In this document: positions 9,170 through 16,920 of the stretch, one piece after another | Numbering within the stretch: position 1 is the first letter of the stretch | Layout: each line of letters begins with the position of its first letter | Assembly (NCBI RefSeq): GCF_008065115.1 | Contig: NZ_CP042913.1 | Span: 2,454,338 to 2,518,337, forward strand | DNA: 64,000 nucleotides | Direction: 5' to 3' | DNA from: Bythopirellula goksoeyrii | Lineage (GTDB): Bacteria; Planctomycetota; Planctomycetia; Pirellulales; Lacipirellulaceae | Made by a program: the position numbers and the translations under genes | The notes under the pieces: model-generated | The model's database searches: none | The model's input: the letters and a program-made list of their open reading frames with translations, nothing else | What the model was told of the DNA's origin: nothing

Positions 9170-9829
9170 GTGAAAAAGAACAACAAGGTATCTAACAATC
9201 TCTCCATGCAGGATGTCACCAAAAGGCTGACTGCTTATTCTGCGGCGGCAGGTCTCGGGGCGTTTGCTTGTGGTGAAACCGCCGAAGCAACAGTCGTCTA
9301 TACCGATGTCCCGGACATAGTGGTGAATTCGGCGAACCCCACCGGTGGCTACTACGATATGGACGGCGACACGGTCCCGGACTTTAGATTTCGGTTCCAG
9401 CCGGGTTATGCGCCAGCCGGTATTCGGTTTCAGGGATATGGGGCTTCTGATGAACTCACGAATACGAGTAAAGGCAGTGCCTACTACTTGCGCTCGTTTG
9501 AGTCAGGAGATTCGATCGGACCGGGCGCGGTACCCACTTCTACCGGATTTGGGGTTGCCTCGCCGAATGCAACCAATTTTGGAAACCCAACAGATCCCCA
9601 GTATGCGGGAATCAGATTGGATATTGCTGGCGTAACGCATTACGGCTGGGTTCGGATCAAGACTGAATATGTTGGCGGAGAGACTACCCTTACCGGCACG
9701 ATCTTCGATTGGGCCTATGAGACTACGCCGGACACCGCGATAGCAGCAGGCGCGATCCCCGAGCCCACGTCACTGGCTTTACTGGCAGCTGGCGCTGGAG
9801 CACTGGCTTTTCGTCGTCGATCGGACTGA
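9170..9829 (+). CDS. PEP-CTERM protein, cassette copy 1
   Basis: 219-residue exported protein. The lysine/asparagine-rich N terminus leads into RLTAYSAAAGLGAFACGETA, an unusual Ala/Gly-rich signal region shared almost word for word with 15926. The body carries a YYDMDGDTVPDFRFRF calcium-site-like motif near residues 58-75 and a HYGWVRI block near 155. It ends in IPEPTSLALLAAGAGALAFRRR, a textbook PEP-CTERM tail. AAGGAG stands 9 bases before the start. It is followed by a terminator and then by the AlkP/TPR gene. The same gene order recurs at 15926-18885. Function unknown; presumably envelope-attached through an exosortase encoded elsewhere. Confidence 0.9.
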   Translation: MKKNNKVSNNLSMQDVTKRLTAYSAAAGLGAFACGETAEATVVYTDVPDIVVNSANPTGGYYDMDGDTVPDFRFRFQPGYAPAGIRFQGYGASDELTNTSKGSAYYLRSFESGDSIGPGAVPTSTGFGVASPNATNFGNPTDPQYAGIRLDIAGVTHYGWVRIKTEYVGGETTLTGTIFDWAYETTPDTAIAAGAIPEPTSLALLAAGAGALAFRRRSD

Positions 9830-9869
9830 GTTGTAATAGGACGGCAAGTTCGCAACAGTTTAACGAGAT

Positions 9870-9909
9870 ACGAGGCCAGGGCAAATCTTCCTGGCCTCGT
9901 GCTGTTTTT
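9870..9909 (+). terminator. Rho-independent terminator
   Basis: ACGAGGCCAGG (9870-9880) pairs perfectly with CCTGGCCTCGT (9890-9900) around a 9-nt loop and is followed by GCTGTTTTT. It ends transcription of the 9170 gene and separates it from 10063. Confidence 0.88.
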
Positions 9910-10062
9910 GGTCTCGGTAATCCTAGAGATTCCGAGCAGAATTGCGGAAGAGCTTTCAAGAGGCATCAATGTTTGCGTGTCGCGTCAGATTACGCAACGG
10001 TGGTCTGGAATCTCGAAGACCAGTTTGAAAATAACAGTGATCCACCGAAATATCCTCACCGC

Positions 10063-12057
10063 ATGACTAGACGACTTGCAAAGAAAGTTCTGCTTATAGG
10101 CTGGGACGCGGCAGACTGGGTCATGGTCCAGCCGCTCCTTGAGCAGGGCTATCTGCCGACCCTCGCACAGTTGATCGCCGAAGGCACCAGCGGCAAACTG
10201 GCGACCATTCGACCGGTTCTCTCTCCTATGTTGTGGAACTCGATTGCAACTGGCAAACGGGCCGACAAACACGGAATCTGCGGGTTTACCGAGCCTCTGC
10301 CAGATGGCAGCGGGATCCGTCCGGTCACCAGCACCAGTCGCAAAACCAAGGCAGTCTGGAACATCCTGTCACAGAACCAATTGACGAGTAATGTCGTCGG
10401 CTGGTTTGCGAGCCACCCGGCGGAACCGATCCGCGGGTGCGTCGTCACTGACCACTATGTGCACCCCACACCAAAGGGCAAAGACTTCGGCTCGCTTCCG
10501 GAAGGAGTCTGTCATCCGGAGCGTCTCCTGAGGCCGCTTGTCAACCTGAAAGTCAATCCGAAAAGCCTTGACGCGCAAGCCATTCTGCCGTTTGTTCCCC
10601 GCGCAGCTGAGGTTGACGCCTCTAAGGACGAACGCTTGGGCAGACTGGCATCGCTTCTCGCCCGCACATCGAGTATCCATGCGGCAGCCTGCGCGATAAT
10701 GGTCAAAGAACCTTGGGATTTCATGGCGGTCTACTACGACGCGATTGACCAGTTTGGCCACCATTTCATGCCTTACCATCCACCCGCAATGGAAGGAGTA
10801 TCTGAACATGACGCCGAAATCTACAAGGATGTGATGATCGGTTGCTATCGGTTCCACGACATGATGCTCGAGTCATTGCTCGACTATGCTGGCCGAGACA
10901 CCACCGTCATACTCGTCAGCGATCATGGATTTCATAGCGGTAGTGGCCGGCAAGATATCGACGGATTCAAAGACCCTGTCAGTTGGCATCGACCCTATGG
11001 TGTAGTTTGTGTCCGCGGCCCGGAAATCAAGAGTAATAATACCATCTATGGTGCAACTCTCCTGGATGTGACGCCGACATTGTTGTCATTGTTTGGCTTG
11101 CCGATTGGCGATGACATGGACGGCCGACCGTGGCTGGAAATCTTCGATAAGGAAATCACTCCCTCACGGCTTCCCAGTTGGGACGATTTAGACGGCGACA
11201 GTGGCATGCACAGCGAAGATCGTCGCGAAGACCCAGTGGAAGCCGCCGAAGCTATTCGGCAACTCGTCGATTTGGGATACATCGATGCCCCCAGCGACGA
11301 TGTTCAAAAGACTATTCAGAATACCACCGTCGATCTGAAAAGGAACTTAGCATCAGCCTTGTCGGATTGCCAGCGAATCGAAAAGGCGATTCCGTTGTGG
11401 GAAGAGCTCATCGAACTCGCTTTGGAAGATTCACCAGAGCTCGTCTCCTACTACTTGGAGTTGGCACGCTGCAACATGCAAGTGGGGCGACTTGAGAAGT
11501 GCGAAGAGATTCTCAACAAGTTGCTTGAGCATGCGCCGAATGAAACTGGCGCTCTCATGATGCACGGCCAGTTGAAACTACAATGTCGACGACCAGAGGA
11601 GGCATTAGACTACTTTCAGCGTGCAGCAGGAATCAGCACCGACTTGAAGTCTCTGCACAGTGCAATGGGACAGGCTTACGCTCAGCTTTCGAGGTGGAGC
11701 GACGCCAAACTAGAATTTCAGAAAGCGTTAGAAGCCGATGAGGAAAGTGCAGTTGCACTGAATGGGCTAGCTGGAATCGCCATTGAGCGGAGGCAGTTCT
11801 CGAAGGCAGTTGAATACGCTCTGAGAGCAGTAGGTTTGAATCATCACTTTCCGCGTGCGCACTGCAACCTGGGAATAGCTTTGGCAGAATCAGGTATGGA
11901 TGAAGAAGCGATCCAGGCTTTGGAAACCACCGTGGCCATGGCACCCAAGATGCGTGTCGCATACAAATGGCTGGCCGAACTCTATTTCAAGGATGGGCGC
12001 GACCCTGAAAAAGCCCGCGGGTACGCACGTTTGGCTGGTCTTCAAGACTGTGAGTAA
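10063..12057 (+). CDS. AlkP-superfamily phosphodiesterase-like protein with TPR repeats, copy 1
   Basis: 664 residues from ATG 10063, chosen because the paralog at 16921 aligns from its first residues; the frame is open back to 9973. The N-terminal ~400 residues form a type I phosphodiesterase/alkaline-phosphatase-fold domain. Predicted metal and catalytic residues are Asp15 (LIGWDAADW), Ser54 (SPMLWNSIATG, at the nucleophile position), Asp229/His233 (DQFGH), Asp287-His288 (VSDHG) and His309. The C-terminal ~200 residues contain about five TPR units (for example EEALDYFQRAAGI, FSKAVEYALRAVGLNHHFPR). No signal peptide is seen, so it is probably cytoplasmic. It pairs with a PEP-CTERM gene. Likely hydrolyses or transfers a phosphoryl or phospho-lipid/sugar group; the substrate is unknown. 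Confidence 0.85.
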   Translation: MTRRLAKKVLLIGWDAADWVMVQPLLEQGYLPTLAQLIAEGTSGKLATIRPVLSPMLWNSIATGKRADKHGICGFTEPLPDGSGIRPVTSTSRKTKAVWNILSQNQLTSNVVGWFASHPAEPIRGCVVTDHYVHPTPKGKDFGSLPEGVCHPERLLRPLVNLKVNPKSLDAQAILPFVPRAAEVDASKDERLGRLASLLARTSSIHAAACAIMVKEPWDFMAVYYDAIDQFGHHFMPYHPPAMEGVSEHDAEIYKDVMIGCYRFHDMMLESLLDYAGRDTTVILVSDHGFHSGSGRQDIDGFKDPVSWHRPYGVVCVRGPEIKSNNTIYGATLLDVTPTLLSLFGLPIGDDMDGRPWLEIFDKEITPSRLPSWDDLDGDSGMHSEDRREDPVEAAEAIRQLVDLGYIDAPSDDVQKTIQNTTVDLKRNLASALSDCQRIEKAIPLWEELIELALEDSPELVSYYLELARCNMQVGRLEKCEEILNKLLEHAPNETGALMMHGQLKLQCRRPEEALDYFQRAAGISTDLKSLHSAMGQAYAQLSRWSDAKLEFQKALEADEESAVALNGLAGIAIERRQFSKAVEYALRAVGLNHHFPRAHCNLGIALAESGMDEEAIQALETTVAMAPKMRVAYKWLAELYFKDGRDPEKARGYARLAGLQDCE

Positions 12058-12358
12058 AGAAGATAAGTCGCAGGCGAACAGAGAAAACTCCCTGTAGTCA
12101 CTGAATCTGGATAGAATAAACGATGGCCAGATCCATGCTGGATCCAGGACACACTGTTGGCGGTCTCGGTACGTGGTTCGCGAAGTAGGAGAATCTCGGT
12201 AAAAGGTTGAATGAACCCGTAAATTTTGTTAGGTTCAGTAATATGGCCTCGGTGATCTCCTAAATGCTGCTAACTTCGGGAGGTTGCTCGGCGCGTTGCG
12301 CCTTAAAGAGGACGACAATGATGAGGCTGCCAGTTTGAGAAGAGGTAAATAGCGCGAT
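12058..12358. other. Intergenic region
   Basis: About 300 bp with no supportable gene. It presumably contains the promoter for 12359; no clear -35/-10 pair was found. Confidence 0.4.
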
Positions 12359-13630
12359 ATGGTGACCACGATTGCTCTCGTTGATCGGCAACCTTCAACT
12401 GTTTCGCCGCGTCCTTGCTCCGTATCAGTGCGGATGGCACTGGTTCCAGTTCTTTTAATCCTCGCCTTCTGCACTCCAGCCGCGGCTCAGAATAATCGCG
12501 GGGTCTGGATGTGGAGCAGCCCGTCGCATCCCTACGGCGGTTCCAACGTTCTTGGCAACTCCGTGAAAGAGGCTGAGCTGATCGCTGATTTCGGGGCGTG
12601 GAATTTTGATCGCATCTACGCTAGCTACGGAGCTCAGGTATTAAACGACCCTCCGATCGTCGCAAATTGGAATGCCAGTCTCGATGACGTCGGAATGCGA
12701 AGCGAGCTACTGCTTGGGCTCGTGGACTTCAGTCCTACAAGTATCTCGAATCTGGTCCAGACGCGACTCATCGATTTTAATGATGCACGCACTGACCCGC
12801 GCGAGCATGTTGATGACGTGCATCTCGACATCGAACCGCACGGTTCGAACGCCTGGAAGAATGGCACCGGGACCGATAAACGTGATCTGCTTTACAAACT
12901 TCGTGACACTTACACAGCCGTCCGGGCGACCCTCGACCAGGGAGGCTATCCCGAAGTAAAGATCTATGCCGATTTGCCGGTGTGGTATGACAGTACCACG
13001 GCGGTTAGTTGGACGAGAGGTGATCGAACTCAGTGGTTCGCAGACATCGGGGTAGCATTGGATGGAATTACAATGATGGCCTACGAGCGGAGTACGCTCT
13101 CCTCAATCCAGAACGGAATCTCCTGGGAAGTGGCTAATTTCAACGGTGATATTCGAGTTGGTTTGAATGTTGCAGAAATTGGGCCTGGAAATACTTTCGC
13201 GGATTTCGAAGCGGTAATGACGCTCGCCAGCGAAATCGAGGCCTACTATGGAACCGACATCACGGGAGTCGATTTTCATGCCGTGATTGACTACATCGAC
13301 GAGGCTCCCACGCCTACCTTCAACGCTGACTTCGATGTCGATGGTGATGTGGACGGTGCTGACTGGTTGGCCTTGCAACGTGGATTTGGAATTCTCAGCG
13401 GTGCCACCAGCAGTGATGGAGACGCCAACGGAAGTGGTTCGGTCAATGTTTCTGATCTGGTTGTGTTTCAAGAGCAGTACGGTCAGACTCTCCTGACTGC
13501 AGCGTTCGTGGTACCGGAACCTTGTGGTACCCTGCTTTCGTTAGCAGTTTTCGTGGGAGAGTTTGTATTCCGAGGCGGCCTGCTCTTCCGCACGGCCAGA
13601 ATCTGCCCCACCGGAGTGAGTTTTCCGTGA
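12359..13630 (+). CDS. Secreted barrel-like protein with two-part dockerin and PEP-CTERM tail
   Basis: 423 residues from ATG 12359; ATG 12434 (MALVPVLLILAFCTPAAAQ) gives a cleaner signal peptide and may be the true start. Residues about 45-315 read like a TIM-barrel: strands such as DRIYASYG, DDVHLDIEP, VKIYADLPVWYD and GITMMAYER, ending VDFHAVIDY, resemble glycoside-hydrolase-type barrels, with acidic residues at strand ends (DIEP) as possible catalytic positions. A complete two-half dockerin-like module follows (DVDGDVDGADWLALQ and DANGSGSVNVSDLVVFQ). The tail VPEPCGTLLSLAVFVGEFVF is PEP-like but is followed by ~20 extra residues. It interrupts the first cassette copy and has no counterpart in the second. 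Function is inferred only at fold level. Confidence 0.72.
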   Translation: MVTTIALVDRQPSTVSPRPCSVSVRMALVPVLLILAFCTPAAAQNNRGVWMWSSPSHPYGGSNVLGNSVKEAELIADFGAWNFDRIYASYGAQVLNDPPIVANWNASLDDVGMRSELLLGLVDFSPTSISNLVQTRLIDFNDARTDPREHVDDVHLDIEPHGSNAWKNGTGTDKRDLLYKLRDTYTAVRATLDQGGYPEVKIYADLPVWYDSTTAVSWTRGDRTQWFADIGVALDGITMMAYERSTLSSIQNGISWEVANFNGDIRVGLNVAEIGPGNTFADFEAVMTLASEIEAYYGTDITGVDFHAVIDYIDEAPTPTFNADFDVDGDVDGADWLALQRGFGILSGATSSDGDANGSGSVNVSDLVVFQEQYGQTLLTAAFVVPEPCGTLLSLAVFVGEFVFRGGLLFRTARICPTGVSFP

Positions 13631-13929
13631 TTCCTCTCAAAACTGTCCTGTCGAAGCAGGGCAGCAGCGCAAGGCTATGGATTCCCACGCTGACAGCTTG
13701 GCTGGCAGTATTCTCCTCAGCAGGCCCGTCTCATTGGATTGTTGGTACCATCCAGGGTGCTCTGGAAGCACGAGTAAGTATCATCGGGTACAACAGCTAC
13801 CGACCGTTGGTGCAAGAGAGCGCGACATTTTTCCGCAGCCGTCAACCGCTGTTCAGTTCGGAACAGATCATTGAGAGGTTTGCCTTCATGGAGGCAGTCG
13901 AGGAGAACAAACGACCGTATGGAACCTAA
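13627..13929 (+). CDS. Small hypothetical protein, possibly translationally coupled
   Basis: 100-codon frame starting with GTG at 13627, whose GTGA overlaps the TGA of the preceding gene by four bases, a typical coupling arrangement. The N-terminal part has a short hydrophobic segment (LWIPTLTAWLAVFSSAGP) that could be a signal or membrane anchor. The C-terminal half is charged (SEQIIERFAFMEAVEENKR). I recognise no family. It may be real because of the overlap and reasonable composition, but conservation would be needed to settle it. Confidence 0.4.
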   Translation: MIPLKTVLSKQGSSARLWIPTLTAWLAVFSSAGPSHWIVGTIQGALEARVSIIGYNSYRPLVQESATFFRSRQPLFSSEQIIERFAFMEAVEENKRPYGT

Positions 13930-14063
13930 CTATCGAATGATTGCTAGAGAAGGCTCGTGCGGAGGAGACCTTGCGAAAGAGAACAAATTAGAACGAACAT
14001 ACGAACTGTCCAGTTGAATACTATTGGTAATTCACGTTTTCCATCGAGAGATAGGTTCGTCCC

Positions 14064-15059
14064 ATGAAAGCACAGCACATACTTTTCGTCAGCCGTAACA
14101 CTGGCAGAGCGTTCACATTGGTAGAGCTGTTGGTCGTGATTGCCATCATTGGGGTTCTTGTCGCATTGCTCCTGCCGGCCATACAAGCGGCTCGGGAATC
14201 GGCACGAAGGTCGCAGTGCGTCAACAACTTCAAACAGATTGGCCTGGGAGTCCTAAACTTTGAAGTCTCGAATGGACACCTCCCCCCGGGCCGCCTCGGA
14301 TGCGATTACGGATATCGCCCTGAGCCTTACTGTCCTTCTGATACTGAGGTACCGAAGCAAAGTGAGCTCGGCGGCTTTGCTGTGATCCTTCCCTACATGG
14401 AGCTTCAGTCTGGATATCTGCTCTTCGATTTGCAGGGTGAAGGCATGTTGATGGTAGGGGATGGCCCCGATCCATGGAAAAATAACACGGCTGCTCTCGA
14501 CTTCCTCCGGACCCGCCCCCCGTTCTACGTGTGTCCCAGCGACCTCGCGGAACCACAAGTCGAAGGAGTCGAATACAACGACATTGAAGGGCTGGGGACC
14601 GGAAGCTACGCCCTATGCATGGGCTCTAACGGCCCGAAGTACGGGATACTCCCCGACGTGAAATTCGAGAACACCGGACTATTCATGTACGCACGCACCT
14701 TCGCCCTCCGCGAAGTGGTTGACGGTATGAGCAGGACATTCGTCGCAGGGGAGACTACCAATGGTCACCTCAAGGAATTCGACACCTACAACATTTGGAG
14801 TCAGGGCATTCGCCATGTCACCTCGTTGCGTAACACAGAGAATCCGCTGAATACCCCACCTGGCATCGGCACAACCAGGGCGATGAAGGCCACCTCCACT
14901 CCGCTGGCGAATGGAGCGTTTATCAGCAACCATCCCGGTGGAGGAAACTTCGTCTTCGGAGACGGGCACGCCGTGTTCATTAGTGAAAATATCGATCTCG
15001 AGACCTATCGAGCTCTTTCCACACGGGCAGGACAGGAAGCCGTTGCCGACAATTCGTGA
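14064..15059 (+). CDS. DUF1559 prepilin-like protein, cassette copy 1
   Basis: 331-residue DUF1559 protein. The pilin-type motif AFTLVELLVVIAIIGVLVAL lies at about residues 17-36, followed by AIQAARESARRSQC. The distal block SNHPGGGNFVFGDGHAVFIS near residues 290-310 is the family's C-terminal signature. A CPSD motif sits in the middle (VCPSDLAEPQ). It resembles the copy at 19296 (shared ARESAR and VLNFE/VLNYE blocks). The following lipoprotein frame can begin at the overlapping TGATG, so the two are probably co-translated. Thought to be exported and inner-membrane-anchored or pseudopilus-like; function unknown. Confidence 0.93.
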   Translation: MKAQHILFVSRNTGRAFTLVELLVVIAIIGVLVALLLPAIQAARESARRSQCVNNFKQIGLGVLNFEVSNGHLPPGRLGCDYGYRPEPYCPSDTEVPKQSELGGFAVILPYMELQSGYLLFDLQGEGMLMVGDGPDPWKNNTAALDFLRTRPPFYVCPSDLAEPQVEGVEYNDIEGLGTGSYALCMGSNGPKYGILPDVKFENTGLFMYARTFALREVVDGMSRTFVAGETTNGHLKEFDTYNIWSQGIRHVTSLRNTENPLNTPPGIGTTRAMKATSTPLANGAFISNHPGGGNFVFGDGHAVFISENIDLETYRALSTRAGQEAVADNS

Positions 15060-15139
15060 TGGGCTTCTCCACGTTACCTACAACACAATTCGAACTGCGC
15101 AGACCTGGAATTGCAATCAAGGACGCTGAGACTGGAATC

Positions 15140-15625
15140 ATGCTTTCCCCCTATACCGTCCAGCATGGTACTCTTGGCCGCGGTTTGGCGCTTTGCCTGG
15201 CCGTGCTTCTCGGCTGGTTGGGGGCGATGGTAGTAGGCTGCGGGGATGGGCGGCCCAAGCGGGTTGCTGTGTCCGGACAAGTCCTGATCGATGGAAAGCC
15301 ACTTCCCGGAGGGAACATAAAGTTTGTCCCGTATGGGGCCAGGCCGTCAATGGGCACCATTGGTGAGCAGGGGCACTTTACACTCACCTGTTTTGACGGT
15401 GAGGATGGGGCCATTCCTGGAATGCATCGCATTGAGATCGTATCAAACGAGGTTTTGAGCCAGACAGCAATACGCTGGTATGCTCCGAAGAAATACGCGG
15501 ATTTTCTGACATCGGGACTGGAAGTGGATGTTACTGTGCCGACCGACACCCTGAAAATTCATTTGACCTGGAATGGAGGGAAGCCGTTTGTGGAAAAGGT
15601 CGACATGGGGAGCGAGGGGAAGTGA
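15140..15625 (+). CDS. Carboxypeptidase-regulatory-like lipoprotein, cassette copy 1
   Basis: 161 residues from ATG 15140. An in-frame start at 15056/15059 overlapping the DUF1559 stop would add 27-28 residues. The chosen start leaves a standard lipoprotein signal: hydrophobic LALCLAVLLGWLG, then lipobox VVGC. The mature part is a small beta-sandwich of the carboxypeptidase regulatory/transthyretin-like type common in planctomycetes (VSGQVLIDGKPLPGGNIKFVP, then GTIGEQGHFTL, then PGMHRIEIV). Such lipoproteins regularly follow DUF1559 genes. Role unknown; the fold suggests binding or structural support at the membrane surface. Confidence 0.85.
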   Translation: MLSPYTVQHGTLGRGLALCLAVLLGWLGAMVVGCGDGRPKRVAVSGQVLIDGKPLPGGNIKFVPYGARPSMGTIGEQGHFTLTCFDGEDGAIPGMHRIEIVSNEVLSQTAIRWYAPKKYADFLTSGLEVDVTVPTDTLKIHLTWNGGKPFVEKVDMGSEGK

Positions 15626-15925
15626 TTCGCCTCGCATAGCCTCGGCGACTCAAGAGGCGAGACCTCGGCGCAATCGGGAAAAGAAGCGGAAAGCCCAGTT
15701 GCGAGCTTGTTTCTGACTTCTGGACTCAGAGTGACATCCGATCCCAGGAAAATTTGAATTATTCGCCAACTTTATTAAGATACATGCTAGAATGGCTGCT
15801 AACGCATAGTTCTAGGAGAATTGGGATTGGAATAACAAAGAGTTGTCATTTAGCCAGGACAATGGCTTAATGACCGGCGCTTTCCATTGCGATCCAGACA
15901 ACTTTTTCAAAGAGTGGGAAGACAC

Positions 15926-16834
15926 ATGAAACCACAAAGAAAGACAACGTTGAAGGGCAAGCAGAAACCACGTCGTTCGAAGCACTTCGCCAAGCGCTTA
16001 ACCTGCTACACGACCGCAGCAGGTTTGGGCGCGTTTGCCTACGGTGAAACAGCCCAAGCCTTGGTGATCCATCATGATGTCGAACCGGATCTTGCCGCCA
16101 CTTTGATCGACATGGATCAAGGTCTGGTAGGCGACTACTATATCGATATGAATGGTGACGGGATCGACGACTTCAGGATCCGCTATCAGATTGCAGGCTA
16201 CGACCTAGCAGCGATTCGTTTCCAAGGGGTGGGCTATTCGGAGGAACTTTCGAATACAGACAAGGGCAGTAACTACTATGTTCGCTCGTTCGAACTGGGC
16301 GATTCGATAGGACCTGGTGCAGTAACTACCTCTACCGGCTATGGGATTGTAGCGCCGAACTATACGAACTTCGGCGCTACAGATACCGAGAACTACCCGC
16401 AATTTGCCGGTATCCGGATAGACATCGGCGGTATGACACATTATGGATGGGTCCGTATGCAAGTAACTCCTCTCGAGGATTTCACGCCCGTTGCGCCCCT
16501 GACAGCGACCATTTTTGACTGGGCCTATGAAACGGATCCGGACACCGCCATTATTGCGGGCGATGTAGGTTCCTTCATTCCTGGAGATTTTGATGATGAT
16601 GGAGATGTGGACGGCGCCGACCTTAATCAGTGGCAAGGCGATTACGGCGTCAACGGAGGAAGTGATGCCGATGTGGATGGTGACAGCGACGGCAGAGACT
16701 TTCTCATTTGGCAAAGGAGCTACACAGGGCCTATGCTAGTGGCATCGAGCACCAGCATACCCGAGCCGACCTCTTTGGCTCTCTTGGCGGCCGGAGGAGG
16801 TGCACTAGCCCTGAAGCGACGCCGACGTACCTAA
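15926..16834 (+). CDS. PEP-CTERM protein with dockerin-like module, cassette copy 2
   Basis: 302 residues from ATG 15926, preceded by GGGAAG; an upstream in-frame start at 15887 is less likely. A long basic N terminus (KQKPRRSKHFAKRL) precedes the Ala/Gly-rich signal TTAAGLGAFAYGETAQA shared with 9170. The core repeats that protein's blocks: DMNGDGIDDFRIRYQ, ELSNTDKGSNYYVRSFE, GIRIDIGGMTHYGWVRM and IFDWAYETDPDTA. Unlike copy 1 it carries an inserted two-half dockerin-like module (GDFDDDGDVDGADLNQWQ and DVDGDSDGRDFLIWQ) before the tail IPEPTSLALLAAGGGALALKRR. So copy 2 gained, or copy 1 lost, the calcium-binding module. Surface protein of unknown role. Confidence 0.9.
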   Translation: MKPQRKTTLKGKQKPRRSKHFAKRLTCYTTAAGLGAFAYGETAQALVIHHDVEPDLAATLIDMDQGLVGDYYIDMNGDGIDDFRIRYQIAGYDLAAIRFQGVGYSEELSNTDKGSNYYVRSFELGDSIGPGAVTTSTGYGIVAPNYTNFGATDTENYPQFAGIRIDIGGMTHYGWVRMQVTPLEDFTPVAPLTATIFDWAYETDPDTAIIAGDVGSFIPGDFDDDGDVDGADLNQWQGDYGVNGGSDADVDGDSDGRDFLIWQRSYTGPMLVASSTSIPEPTSLALLAAGGGALALKRRRRT

Positions 16835-16920
16835 CGGTAAGAGCGGCACGGGCATCTAGAGCCAATGAGGAACAGTCATGTTCGTTGAGTGCGTGTCGAA
16901 TTTGTGTGGAATCCAGTGAC

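Noticed and set aside
15056-15139. Longer N terminus of the lipoprotein at 15140
   Set aside because: It would put 27-28 residues before a normal lipoprotein signal; kept only as an alternative because of the overlap with the DUF1559 stop.
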